Shown here in pieces: positions 43,398-54,708 of a stretch of 64,000 nucleotides of DNA. A model generated the notes under the pieces. That model did not search any database, was not told the DNA's origin, and was given only the letters and a program-made list of their open reading frames with translations. Made by a program: the position numbers and the translations under genes. Every line of letters begins with the position of its first letter. Within the stretch, counting starts at the first letter, position 1. The stretch is from JACOMY01 sp046233115 (GTDB lineage: Bacteria; Pseudomonadota; Alphaproteobacteria; Kiloniellales; JACOMY01), in contig JBJXHM010000002.1 in assembly GCA_046233115.1 (NCBI GenBank), forward strand, positions 524,093 to 588,092, read 5' to 3'.

Positions 43398-44414
43398 ATG
43401 AATAAAATCTATAAATATGATATTGCATTATCGTTTGCTGGAGAGGATCGTGAGATTGTCGAAGAAGTGGCTCAGTGGTTGTCATTTCTTGGACTTGTGG
43501 TGTTTTATGATAGTTGGGAAAGAGCAAATTTAGTGGGTGTAGATCTATATCAACATTTTGCTGATCTATACGAAAAACAAACTAGAGCAACAGTTATTTT
43601 TATATCAAAAAACTATGTAGATAAATTGTGGCCTAGACATGAATTGCGATTTGCGCAAGCTCGATCTTTCGTTTCTGATAAGCCTTATATTATACCTGTT
43701 CGTATGGACAAGTCAGAGTGTCCAGGAATTCCAATGACAACTGGATATTTAGACGCGGAGAAAATGCCTCCATCGTCAATAGCAATTACAATCTTTCAAC
43801 ACTTAGAGGGAACTGTTAATCCATCAAAGTCTCGATATATGGTCGCTAAGAAAGAAATGGTTTACGATATCTCCGAGAAAGGTGACCTAAATGCTAGTGG
43901 TTCAGTTGGCATATTGTGGACAGACAAGAGGCGTGATGATCACTACGTCTCGTATATCTCATCGCCAGATGATCGTCCGATCATATGCACGCACTTTACA
44001 GCATCAGAGGTGGGCAGTCCACTTACGGTAACGGAGTTTTCACGAACGCTGAAGACTGTGTCGCATAAAATTTGGTTTGGCCGCCAAATTCAATTTGGAG
44101 AATATATAGAAATTGGAATAAACTTTGAATGTATTGGTTATTTTAAAAATGTTTTTGATATTTGCAGTGATAGTTTTTATTTCGGTCTGCCAACAAAATA
44201 CTGGCAATATAGATTTAGATTTCCAAAAGACTGTGATATATCAATTTTTGATTTGAACTTTAACAACACAAGCTCCAATATTAACCGCCGCGCCTGGAGT
44301 GGTATCAATAAAAATAGAAAAGAAATGATCTTTGACCTCCAAAACCCACCTATTGGATCAGATATTGAAGTTCGATTTCAGCTTCGAAAAAATCAGGATG
44401 GTGTCTCTATCTAA
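43398..44414 (+). CDS. TIR-domain protein with unknown C-terminal domain
   Basis: A 338-residue protein from a strongly AT-rich gene. Residues 5-137 form a TIR domain: box 1 YDIALSFAGEDR (7-18), a strand ATVIFISKNYV (64-74), and WPRHEL (78-83) with Glu82 at the position of the catalytic NADase glutamate. A helix ending near 137 closes it. Residues about 145-338 are rich in predicted strands and aromatic residues (for example YVSYISSPDD, FGRQIQFGEYIEIGINFECIG, YWQYRFRFP). I do not recognise this part. There is no signal peptide. TIR proteins act in anti-phage defence through NAD+ use or nucleotide signals, so that role is plausible. The ribosome site is weak (AGGA 15 bases upstream). Confidence 0.8.
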   Translation: MNKIYKYDIALSFAGEDREIVEEVAQWLSFLGLVVFYDSWERANLVGVDLYQHFADLYEKQTRATVIFISKNYVDKLWPRHELRFAQARSFVSDKPYIIPVRMDKSECPGIPMTTGYLDAEKMPPSSIAITIFQHLEGTVNPSKSRYMVAKKEMVYDISEKGDLNASGSVGILWTDKRRDDHYVSYISSPDDRPIICTHFTASEVGSPLTVTEFSRTLKTVSHKIWFGRQIQFGEYIEIGINFECIGYFKNVFDICSDSFYFGLPTKYWQYRFRFPKDCDISIFDLNFNNTSSNINRRAWSGINKNRKEMIFDLQNPPIGSDIEVRFQLRKNQDGVSI

Positions 44415-44747
44415 GGGTCTTTTAGGAGGCGCGGTAGCTGCTAATTTTTAGCCGCAATTTGTGGTCGAATCGATGTTGGATCATAGATTTAAAAAGAGAT
44501 GCAGACTGGTGAGTTGCTATATTGAACGAAATTGTAATATGCGTGTATCAATACATAGTCGATGATTAGAAGAACGTTGCTGAGCGACGTTCAATGATGC
44601 TATCTGCGTCTGGCGCTGAGAATCCTAAGTCCTGCGTCTACAAATAATGTGCAGCGCGAATAGCTTTCGGGGACTTGCTTCCATGCCCGCACCTCTTCAT
44701 TGGTGGCAGACTACCCGATCCTGCCTAGCGGGCTCTAGGCCCCTGTG
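44415..44747. other. AT-rich gene-free tail of the TIR island
   Basis: About 330 bases without a supported gene. A hairpin AACGTTGC/GCGACGTT (44573-44591) and a dyad GCCTAG/CTAGGC (44723-44740) are present. The second may end transcription of the hydrolase or mark the island edge, since high GC returns at about 44740. Confidence 0.45.
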
Positions 44748-45704
44748 CTAGGCCGCCAAGAACTCTTCAGCCAGGCGGAAGAGCTCAGGCGCGCTGCGCT
44801 CCGCCATCCCGAAGTGCGAGGCCTGCTGGATGACCTGGTAGAACCGCTCCTTTGCGCCGAGGGCCTCGTAGAGGCGTCGCACGTCGCTGTCGGTGCTGGT
44901 GCGGTCGTCGTCGCCGCGCAGCAGCAGGGTGGGCATGGAGATGGTGGCGGGATCGTAGACCGGGTGCCCGCTGAACACGGAGTGGAGGTCGACCAGGGTG
45001 CCGTTGGGCGCGCGGAAGGCCGGCGGCTGCCGGCTGCCTGACGCGGGATCGGCGGCGAGCGCGCTGTCGAAAAGCGCCCGGAAGACCCGTTCCTCGCGGT
45101 AGAGCGTCTTGTCCGCCGGCGGGATCTCGGCGTCCCAGCGCTGGCGGATGCCGGCCTCGGTGACCCAGCGATAGGCGCCCAGGTCCGGGTGCGGGCGACC
45201 GGGGTCGCCGGGCGCGCCGCAGACCCCGAGCCAGGCCTCGTTCCACTCGCCGTAGAGCGGGGCGTAGAGCACCAGGCGGCGGACCTTCACCGCCGCCGGG
45301 CCGGAGGCATAGAGCGCGCAGGTGACCGTGCCCCAGGAGCCGCCGATCAGGTCGATGCTCTCGGCGCCGGTCCTGCTCCGCACCGCCGCCACCGCGCGAT
45401 CGATGTCGGCCAGCACCTCGGCGGCCCTGGCGTAGGGCGGGTTGACCTCGGCCGGCTGGTCGAACCAGGTCGGCCGTTCCGACAGCGCGTAGCCGCGCAG
45501 GTCGACCGCGAAAGCATCCCGTCCGGCAGCAGCCGCAGCCGCCATCCAGGAGTGGCCTGCCGCGGGGATGTCGTAGAGCTCCGAGGCGAAGGTCGCGCCG
45601 TGCACGAAGAGCACCGCCCCGCGGCAGGTCCCTTCCGCCGGCCGGTGCCGTAGCGCCAGGCGCGGGCCACCGTCAGTCAGGTGATGGATTGTGCTGGCGC
45701 CCAC
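44748..45704 (-). CDS. Alpha/beta hydrolase
   Basis: A 318-residue alpha/beta hydrolase with no signal peptide. The oxyanion loop is VLFVHGATFAS, the nucleophile Ser123 is in GGSWG, an acidic residue lies in LLLRGDDDRT and the His in ASHFGM. FAVDLRGYALSERP fits the epoxide-hydrolase/haloperoxidase group. Substrate unknown. The GFA-family gene lies immediately upstream on the same strand with two bases between, so they are probably co-transcribed. Confidence 0.82.
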   Translation of the reverse strand: MGASTIHHLTDGGPRLALRHRPAEGTCRGAVLFVHGATFASELYDIPAAGHSWMAAAAAAGRDAFAVDLRGYALSERPTWFDQPAEVNPPYARAAEVLADIDRAVAAVRSRTGAESIDLIGGSWGTVTCALYASGPAAVKVRRLVLYAPLYGEWNEAWLGVCGAPGDPGRPHPDLGAYRWVTEAGIRQRWDAEIPPADKTLYREERVFRALFDSALAADPASGSRQPPAFRAPNGTLVDLHSVFSGHPVYDPATISMPTLLLRGDDDRTSTDSDVRRLYEALGAKERFYQVIQQASHFGMAERSAPELFRLAEEFLAA

Positions 45705-45706
45705 TG

Positions 45707-46117
45707 CTATCCCTGCTTATCCAGGCGCTTGGCACCGGCGATCGGCGGCACCCAGGACTGGGCCGAGCCGCACCAGAACTCGCCCTTGGGGATCAGGGCG
45801 GCGCGCTGCCTGGCGGTGCCCAGCCGCAGGTTCCTGGTGCTGAAGCCATTGGCCGGAGAGTGCGAGTAGAGCGGCGAGGCGCAATCCGGACAGAAGACCT
45901 GGTGGTTCTCCCGTCCGCTGGCGGCCGTCTGCTTCACATAGGTCTTGGGACTACCCGACAGCAGGGTGAAGTCGCTGGCCGCGATGGATGCGGCCCAGCG
46001 GAAGGGCGAGCCCGAGATCGCCTGACAGTCGGTGCAGTGGCAGAGGTAGACCTTATCCGGGTCTACCTCGGCCTCGTAGCGAATGGCGCCGCAGTGGCAG
46101 GAGCCGTCGATCTTCAT
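45707..46117 (-). CDS. GFA-family zinc protein
   Basis: A 136-residue protein of the glutathione-dependent formaldehyde-activating (Gfa/CENP-V) family. Zinc cysteines are CHC (Cys7, Cys9), CHCTDC (Cys26, Cys28, Cys31) and FCPDC. Length and motif order are complete. Most family members have no shown glutathione or formaldehyde activity, so the role is open. MKIDGSC at 46117 is the chosen start; the longer frame overlaps the neighbouring gene and lacks a ribosome site. Confidence 0.85.
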   Translation of the reverse strand: MKIDGSCHCGAIRYEAEVDPDKVYLCHCTDCQAISGSPFRWAASIAASDFTLLSGSPKTYVKQTAASGRENHQVFCPDCASPLYSHSPANGFSTRNLRLGTARQRAALIPKGEFWCGSAQSWVPPIAGAKRLDKQG

Positions 46118-46133
46118 GGCCGATCTCCGCTTC

Positions 46134-47099
46134 TCAGCAGCCTTCGACGCAGGCGCCTGCCCCGTCGAAAGCCAGGGTCTGGCCGCTGAGCGGCAGATAG
46201 GCGGTCGCATTCACCGCCTCCAAGAAGGCCTCGGTCCGGGTACCCGGTAGCACCTTGCCCTCTCGCGTCGCCTCCTCGTTGGCGTGCGAGGGGATCACGG
46301 TTTTGGCCTTGACCAGTTCGTCGACCACGAAGGCGGCCTCGGTGGGGCCGGTGGTCAGGGTGTCGCCGATGTTGATCACTATCAGTTCGGCGCCGTAGTA
46401 GTCGCGCACCACCGTCTCCTGCTCGGCGGTGATCCCGGTGTCGCCGGAGAGGTAGACCACCAGGCCGTTGCTGAAGACCAGGACATAGCCGGTCGGCGGG
46501 CCGACGTAGGCGGTGAGGCCGGCTGCCTTCATGTCCTCGCCCAGGCGGCCGCCGATCAGCTCGGGTGAGAGGCCGTTGGAGTGGACTGCCGGCACCGTGG
46601 TGATGCCGACGCCGCCGACCTCGATCATGCCGCCGAAGCGGACCCGCAGCGCGTTCTTGGGATCGCCGCCGCCGGCCTTCAGCTTGCTGGCGAAGAAGGA
46701 CGACATCTCGCTGCCAGTCACGATCTTGGCGGCCTTGGCCACGGCAATCTCGACCGAGTTGGAGAGCGGCGCGGCATTCACGGAGCTGTCCGGCTTGGCA
46801 CAGCTGCCGGCCCCGACCGCGGCACTGCGCTTGTCGCCGATGTGGTCGCCGTGGACGTGGCTGACCAGCACCACGTCGATGTCTCCCAGGCGGGGATCAT
46901 CCGGGCCGGCGACGGTGCGGCCGGCGTCGTAGAGCAGACGGGTGCCGTTGGGGTCCTCCAGGACCAGCGCCCGATCCAGGCGGCAGAACTCGCCCTCCTG
47001 GCCGCCCAGCGGCGTGATCCTGACCAGGCCCTCGGCGCCGGCCGCCGCGCCCCAACCGAAGAAGGCACAGAGGGTGGTCAGGGCTGCGATGCTGCGCAT
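46134..47099 (-). CDS. Secreted metallo-beta-lactamase-fold hydrolase
   Basis: A 321-residue protein with a signal peptide (cleavage near GAAAGAEG). The metal motif is SHVHGDHIGD (His81, His83, Asp85, His86), with further ligands such as His in VPAVHSNG and SGDTG. It resembles the UlaG/YtnP-like branch of the fold rather than clinical beta-lactamases. Substrate unknown. A nested palindrome lies about 95 bases upstream of the start. Confidence 0.82.
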   Translation of the reverse strand: MRSIAALTTLCAFFGWGAAAGAEGLVRITPLGGQEGEFCRLDRALVLEDPNGTRLLYDAGRTVAGPDDPRLGDIDVVLVSHVHGDHIGDKRSAAVGAGSCAKPDSSVNAAPLSNSVEIAVAKAAKIVTGSEMSSFFASKLKAGGGDPKNALRVRFGGMIEVGGVGITTVPAVHSNGLSPELIGGRLGEDMKAAGLTAYVGPPTGYVLVFSNGLVVYLSGDTGITAEQETVVRDYYGAELIVINIGDTLTTGPTEAAFVVDELVKAKTVIPSHANEEATREGKVLPGTRTEAFLEAVNATAYLPLSGQTLAFDGAGACVEGC

Positions 47100-47191
47100 G
47101 AATTCAGTCTCCCCGCTTGTCGCCGTGGCCGGCCATTCTTATCCGAGGAGCAGCTTATCCCATTTCCTTCCCGCGTCGGCAGGTCTTCAGC

Positions 47192-47231
47192 GAAGCGTGA
47201 ATAGACAGACCTGTCTGCCTTATCACGCTTC
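47192..47231. promoter_or_regulatory. Nested palindrome upstream of the metallo-hydrolase gene
   Basis: Outer arms GAAGCGTGA (47192-47200) and TCACGCTTC (47223-47231) enclose AGACAG-AC-CTGTCT (47203-47216). The inner dyad looks like a TetR-family operator, and the whole could also be a gyrB terminator, though no T-run follows. No TetR gene is next to it. Confidence 0.5.
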
Positions 47232-47248
47232 CGGGGTGGATCGAGGGC

Positions 47249-49690
<2,442 letters not shown>

Positions 49691-49742
49691 AGACTCAACA
49701 CCTTGTCATCAACAGCCCGCGGCCTGGCCGGCGGACGCGCAG

Positions 49743-50951
49743 TCAAAGAGCGTCGCCATCGGGCCGTACCTGCCCGTCGGCGACGCGAAACGTTTGGGCC
49801 CGCCCGACCAGTGGCTCGAAGACCGCCGGCTCGGTGCCGGTGAGCCAGGCCTGCAGGCCGAGCGACAGGAGCTCATCATAGAGGCTCTCGCGCCGCGCCG
49901 CATCGAGATGTGCGGCTACCTCGTCCAGCAGCAGCAGGGGCGGACGCCCCCGCTCTATGCCGATCAGCCGCGCGTGCGCCAGCACCAGGCCGACCAGCAG
50001 GGCCTTCTGCTCGCCGGTGGAGCAGAGCGCCGCCGGGCAGTCCTTGCCCATGTGGCGTGCCGCCAGGTCGCTGCGGTGCGGTCCCACGGCGGCACCGCCC
50101 TGCTGCGCGTCGCGCCCTCGGCTGTCCTGCAGCGCCGCGCGCAGCCGTTCCTCCACCGCCAGCGCCGCGCCCTGGTCCAGCCAGCCTTCGAGCTCGCCCT
50201 CCAAGGTCAGCAGGCAGCGGGGAAACCCGCTGTCGGGCAAGCTGTCGGGCGCGCCATGGATCGCCTTGTTGAGGCGCCCGACCAGGGCCCGGCGCGCCGC
50301 GGCGATGGCAACGCCGCGTTCCGCCAGCCCTTCCTCCAGCGCCGCCAGCCAGTGGCGGTCGGCCGAGCCCTCCTGCAGCAGGCGTGCGCGCTGGCGCAGC
50401 GCATTCTCGTAGCCGCTGACCCGCCCGGCGTGGGCCGGATCGAAGGCGAAGACCAGGCGGTCCAGGAAGCGTCGCCGCTCCGAGGCGCCCTCACGCCAGA
50501 GCCCATCCATCTGCGGCGTCAGCCAGACGATGTCCAGGATCTCGGCGAAGGCCGACTGCGCCTTCTCGCTCTGACCGTCGATGCGGATCGCGCGGCGCTC
50601 GCTTGCCTTGGCGCCCGCTGCGGCGGAGGGATCGCGCCCGGTCCCCAGCCGGCGTTGGCCCAGCGGCGTTTCCACCGTGGCCGCCACGGCCCAGGGTTCC
50701 GCGTCACTCAAGGACTGGAAGTCCTGAACCCTGGCGCGTCTGAGGCCGCGTCCGGGCGCCAGCAGGGAAACTGCCTCCAGCAGGTTGGTCTTGCCCGCCC
50801 CGTTGGGTCCGCTCAGCACCACTGGTGCAGGGGTCAAATCAATGCGTGCGTCCCGGTAGTTCCGGAAATGCGATAGACTCAGGCGGCCGAGCCAAAGGGC
50901 TGGCGCCTGTTGCCGCCGCTCGTTCGCAACCCCTTCATGCGGTCGGGTCAC
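49743..50951 (-). CDS. recF: DNA replication and repair protein RecF
   Basis: A 402-residue SMC-like ATPase that helps load RecA at gaps. Walker A is GPNGAGKTNLLEAVSLL. The ABC-like signature appears as STGEQKALLVGLVLA and Walker B as PLLLLDEVAAHLD. The N-terminal LSHFRNYRDARIDL is typical. It lies 32 bases after dnaN. Confidence 0.95.
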   Translation of the reverse strand: MTRPHEGVANERRQQAPALWLGRLSLSHFRNYRDARIDLTPAPVVLSGPNGAGKTNLLEAVSLLAPGRGLRRARVQDFQSLSDAEPWAVAATVETPLGQRRLGTGRDPSAAAGAKASERRAIRIDGQSEKAQSAFAEILDIVWLTPQMDGLWREGASERRRFLDRLVFAFDPAHAGRVSGYENALRQRARLLQEGSADRHWLAALEEGLAERGVAIAAARRALVGRLNKAIHGAPDSLPDSGFPRCLLTLEGELEGWLDQGAALAVEERLRAALQDSRGRDAQQGGAAVGPHRSDLAARHMGKDCPAALCSTGEQKALLVGLVLAHARLIGIERGRPPLLLLDEVAAHLDAARRESLYDELLSLGLQAWLTGTEPAVFEPLVGRAQTFRVADGQVRPDGDAL

Positions 50952-50983
50952 GTCCTGGCATATGGCGCTCGTCCCGCGCCCTC

Positions 50984-52102
50984 CTAAACCCGCATCGGCA
51001 TTAGGACATAGAGCGCCGCCGGATCCTGCGCGTCCTGCACCACCGCCGGCGAGGCGGAATCGGCGAGCGCGACGGACATGAGCTCACCCGAGATCTGCTG
51101 CGCCACCTCCATGAGATAGCGCGAGTTGAAGCCGATCTCCAGGGTCTGCCCGCCGTAGTCCACTTCCAGCTCTTCCTGCGCGGTGCCGCTGTCCGGCGCA
51201 TGGGCGCTCAGCAAGAGCTGACCCTCGCTCAGTGCCAGCTTCACCGCACGGCTCTTCTCGGAAGAGATGGTCGAGACGCGGTCGACGGAGGCGCGGAAGG
51301 CCTTGCAGTCGACCTCCATGATGTTGTCATTGCCGTTGGGGATCACCCGCTCGTAGTCCGGGAAGGTGCCGTCGATCAGCTTCGAGGTCAGCACCGTACG
51401 GCCGACCTGGAAGCGGATGCGGGTCTCTGACAGCGAGACGTCCACCGGCTCCTCGGCCTCCTCCAGCAGCTTGCGTAGTTCGGTCACGGTCTTGCGCGGC
51501 ACGATCACGCCCGGCATGCCCTCTCCGCCCTCCGGCAGCGGGATCTCGAAGCGCGCCAGGCGGTGGCCGTCGGTCGCCACCGCGCGCAGCAGAGGAACCT
51601 CGTTCACCTTGGTGTCGTGCAGGTAGATGCCGTTCAGGTAATAGCGCGTCTCCTCCATCGAGATGGCGAAGCGCGTGCGGTCGATCAGGTTCTTCAGCGC
51701 CTCGGCCGGCAGCGTGAAGTTGCAGGGATAGTCGCCCTGCGTGGAGGCCGGGAAATCTTCTCGCGGCAGGGTCGCCAGGGTGAAGCGCGACCGCCCTGCG
51801 GTCAGCACGATCTGCGGTTCGTCGCCGTCGGCCGCCAGCGACACGTCGGCACCTTCCGGCAGCTTGCGGACGATGTCGTAGAGGGTGTGGGCCGAGGCCG
51901 TCACCGCGCCCTTGGTCGCGATCTCGGCCGGCGCCACCTCGACGATGGTGAGATCCATGTCGGTCGCCGTCAGCGCCAGGCCCTGCGGCCCTGCATCCAT
52001 CAGGACGTTGGAGAGGATGGGGATGGTGTTGCGCCGCTCGACGACGCTCTGCACGTGGGCCAGCGCCTTCAACAGCACCGCGCGTTCTATCGTAAGCTTC
52101 AT
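50984..52102 (-). CDS. dnaN: DNA polymerase III beta sliding clamp
   Basis: A 372-residue clamp protein of three similar domains. MKLTIERAVLLKALAHVQSVVERRNTIPIL is the conserved N terminus, which fixes the start at 52102. GVIVPRKTVTELRKLLEE and the C-terminal VLMPMRV are further landmarks. The extra 15 codons of the longer frame are not conserved. It lies downstream of dnaA with a 319-base gap. Confidence 0.97.
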   Translation of the reverse strand: MKLTIERAVLLKALAHVQSVVERRNTIPILSNVLMDAGPQGLALTATDMDLTIVEVAPAEIATKGAVTASAHTLYDIVRKLPEGADVSLAADGDEPQIVLTAGRSRFTLATLPREDFPASTQGDYPCNFTLPAEALKNLIDRTRFAISMEETRYYLNGIYLHDTKVNEVPLLRAVATDGHRLARFEIPLPEGGEGMPGVIVPRKTVTELRKLLEEAEEPVDVSLSETRIRFQVGRTVLTSKLIDGTFPDYERVIPNGNDNIMEVDCKAFRASVDRVSTISSEKSRAVKLALSEGQLLLSAHAPDSGTAQEELEVDYGGQTLEIGFNSRYLMEVAQQISGELMSVALADSASPAVVQDAQDPAALYVLMPMRV

Positions 52103-52421
52103 GACACCGCTTTGTTTGCGTTGGCGAAAGACCGGGACGACAGGCATCGGCGCCAGGCCCCTCGCGGCCTGCCCTGCCCCCCGTTCCGCGACCCGGAGCG
52201 CCCGGGGCCTTCACCCAGCAGTGTTCCGAAACCGAACGGGGAGCGGATCATAGCTCCCCCACCTCGAATAGGGAAGCAGAACAGCCCCTTTTTGGCCTCT
52301 ATCAGCTAGGAAAACGCGTGTTCGGTGCTCACCGGCCGGGCCTGATCCGGCCAACCCACCGCTTAGCCCCGCTCAGACTGCCGTCGGAGGGGGCGCACTC
52401 TGTACGCCCCCACGGCCCCGG
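52103..52421. other. dnaA-dnaN intergenic region
   Basis: About 320 bases with no gene. A dnaA terminator hairpin GGGGGCG/CGCCCCC (52389-52411) is close to the dnaA stop. A stem GGCCGGG/CCGGCC lies near 52331-52355. No DnaA boxes were recognised. Confidence 0.6.
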
Positions 52422-54038
52422 TCAGCTATCCAGCATGCGCCGCAGCAGGTCCACGTCTTCGGCAAAGGCCGGATCGCTCGCCCGCAGCTCCTCCACCTTG
52501 CGCACGGCGTGCATCACCGTTGTGTGGTCGCGGCCGCCGAACTTGCGGCCGATTTCGGGCAAGGAACATTGCGTCAGTTGCTTGCAGAGATACATGGCGA
52601 TCTGGCGCGGCCGGGCCACGGCGCGGGCCCGGCGTGGTGAAGACATCTCCGACAGGCGGATCTTGAAGTGCTCGGCCACCTTCTTCTGGATGTCGTCGAT
52701 AGAGACCCGCCGGCTGTTGGCCCGGAGCAGGTCCTGCAGCAGCTCTTGCGTCGATTCCAGGGTGATGCGCCGGCCCACCAGGCTGGCGTGCGCGGCAATC
52801 CGGGTCAGCGCCCCTTCCAGCTCGCGTACGTTGGAGGTGATGCGGTGGGCCAGGAACTCCAGCACCTTCATCGGCACGTCGCCCTGGATCTGCTCGCGCT
52901 TGGCGGTCAGGATGCCCAGGCGCAGCTCGTAGGTGGTGGGGTGAATGTCCGCCACCAGCCCGTAGCCCAGGCGCGAGCGCATCCGCTCTTCCATCCCTTC
53001 CAGATCGTGCGGCGACTTGTCGGCCGAGATCACCACCTGGCGGTTCTGGTCCACCAGTGCATTGAAGGTGTGGAAGAATTCCTCCTGTGTCGCTTCCCTG
53101 CCAGCGATGAACTGCACGTCGTCGATCATCAGCACGTCGATCGAGCGGAATTGCTCCTTGAAGGCCATGGTGTCCTGCGTACGCAAGGCCCGCACGAACT
53201 GGTACATGAACTTCTCGGCCGACATGTAGATTAGCCGGCGTGCGGGATGCTGCTTGCGAATCTGCCAGGCGATCGCATGCATCAGATGGGTCTTGCCCAG
53301 TCCGACGCCGCCATAGAGGAACAGCGGGTTGAAGGGCACGACTTCGGCCTCGGCGACGCGCCGGGCGGCGGCATAGGCCAGTTCGTTGGGCTTGCCGACC
53401 ACGAAGTCGTCGAAGGTGAAGCGTGCGTCCAGCGGTGCCGACAGGCCGTCGGTCACCTTCTGCGCGGTCAACTCTTCGGCCGGGGCTTCCTCCTTGCGGG
53501 CGACTCTCGCCGCCGCAGGAGCCTCCGCCTTGGCACCCTCTGTTCTGGACTGGCCGATGCGCGGGTCGCCGGGCTTGGCCGCCGGACGGGCCGGCGGCTG
53601 CACGATGAACTCGACCGATTCGATGCCTTCGGTCGTCCCGAGCAGCAGTTCGTGCAGCAGATCGCTGTAGTTGCCGCGCACCCAGTCGCGCATGAAGCGG
53701 CTGGGCAGCGAGAGGCGCAATACGCCCTCCCGCAGGCTCACCGGCTCCAAGGGCTCTAGCCACGAGGTGAAGGCATTGTCACCCACCTGATCACGCAGCA
53801 TGCGCCGCACCGACTGCCAGACCTCAAGCGGGATGCCGATCTCCGGCCCGTCCAGTGCCTCGCTATCCACCGCCTTGCCACCCCTTTCCGTCACTGCGCC
53901 AACCGCACCTGCCCCAACCGAATCTGCCCCGACCGAATCTGCTTGGGCCCAATTGGCCCTTGCCGAAACGCCACCCGATCGCGCCGCCCGTGTCCTTCGC
54001 CCGGCGAACGCGGAACCGCCTTCCTCCAGCTGCTGCAC
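52422..54038 (-). CDS. dnaA: Chromosomal replication initiator DnaA
   Basis: A 538-residue initiator. Domain I starts about residue 70 (EVWQSVRRMLRDQVGDNAFTSWLEPL). The AAA+ domain has Walker A GGVGLGKTHLMHAI and Walker B VLMIDDVQFIAG. The C-terminal DNA-binding helix has RDHTTVMHAVRKVEEL. The GTG start at 54038 is supported by GAGGAGAGGAAG just before it. This adds a 60-70 residue N-terminal extension of Ala, Gly, Ser and charged residues, with a short tandem repeat ADSVG-ADSVG-AGAVG-A (about 33-48). A shorter start inside this region is possible. rpsT lies upstream on the same strand. Confidence 0.96.
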   Translation of the reverse strand: MQQLEEGGSAFAGRRTRAARSGGVSARANWAQADSVGADSVGAGAVGAVTERGGKAVDSEALDGPEIGIPLEVWQSVRRMLRDQVGDNAFTSWLEPLEPVSLREGVLRLSLPSRFMRDWVRGNYSDLLHELLLGTTEGIESVEFIVQPPARPAAKPGDPRIGQSRTEGAKAEAPAAARVARKEEAPAEELTAQKVTDGLSAPLDARFTFDDFVVGKPNELAYAAARRVAEAEVVPFNPLFLYGGVGLGKTHLMHAIAWQIRKQHPARRLIYMSAEKFMYQFVRALRTQDTMAFKEQFRSIDVLMIDDVQFIAGREATQEEFFHTFNALVDQNRQVVISADKSPHDLEGMEERMRSRLGYGLVADIHPTTYELRLGILTAKREQIQGDVPMKVLEFLAHRITSNVRELEGALTRIAAHASLVGRRITLESTQELLQDLLRANSRRVSIDDIQKKVAEHFKIRLSEMSSPRRARAVARPRQIAMYLCKQLTQCSLPEIGRKFGGRDHTTVMHAVRKVEELRASDPAFAEDVDLLRRMLDS

Positions 54039-54707
54039 GCTTCCTCTCCTCGGTTGCGGCGAGCGCCCCGCCTAGCCGCTCTGCCGACACCACCAACCCA
54101 ACAGGCACGACACAGCCCCGAAGCTGTCGTTATTTGGCAAAAACTCAGAGCCCCCGGCACCCCCAGTGCAGCCGAGGTGAGTAGTCCTTTGCCATTCGAT
54201 TGCTGCGTCTAGCCCGACCCTGGATGAGGGGTGACCATCAAGCCCGGTCCCCGCATCCGGTATTCAGTTGCGCGGCGACTGCCCTGTCGCCTGCCCTAAC
54301 GAAGGTCGATTTCGACCGTCAAAGCGTCTCTAATTCACGAAAAACGAACGCATCATCTCTAGTAATAGCCGTATAACTTAAATAACTGGCCATTGTTAAC
54401 CTCCATCCCCAAAAAGGTAATCCCGAGTATAGTTTGGCTGTCGCGCGCTTTTTTACAGTCATTATTATGGTTATTTTGCTGCGTTGTTCGGCGCTGACGG
54501 CACCTATGTAGCCACAGACGACGGTCATAGACAAGCGATCACACTTGGCCGGAGGGCACTTAATTTGCTTGACTCACCGGCCAAGCCGACTCAACGGCGC
54601 GCACATGGTGCGCCAGCGCACCATGTGCGCAGACATGACAAAGGGTGCGGCGACGCGCTGGCCGCCACACCCCTTCTAAAAGAGACTGAAAGGCGCCTCT
54701 GGAGAGG
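54039..54707. other. dnaA-rpsT intergenic region, AT-rich centre
   Basis: About 670 bases with no gene. The centre (about 54310-54480) is AT-rich. Two inverted repeats are present: CTTGGCCGG/CCGGCCAAG (54544-54552, 54577-54585) and a perfect 15-bp pair at 54599-54630. Two GANTC sites, targets of the CcrM methylase in alphaproteobacteria, lie at about 54571-54594. It must include the dnaA promoter. No consensus DnaA box was seen, so an origin here is not supported. Confidence 0.55.
54599..54630. repeat. Perfect 15-bp inverted repeat
   Basis: GCGCACATGGTGCGC and its complement, separated by 2 bases, between rpsT and dnaA. No T-run follows in either direction, so a terminator role is uncertain; a protein-binding site is equally possible. 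Confidence 0.75.
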
Positions 54708-54708
54708 C
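54695..54708 (-). terminator. rpsT terminator
   Basis: Stem GCCTCT/AGAGGC with a 2-base loop at the rpsT stop, followed on the minus strand by GCCTTTCAGTCTCTTTT. Confidence 0.6.

Noticed and set aside
54039..54707. Chromosome origin between dnaA and rpsT
   Set aside because: No DnaA-box cluster seen; many alphaproteobacteria have the origin away from dnaA.
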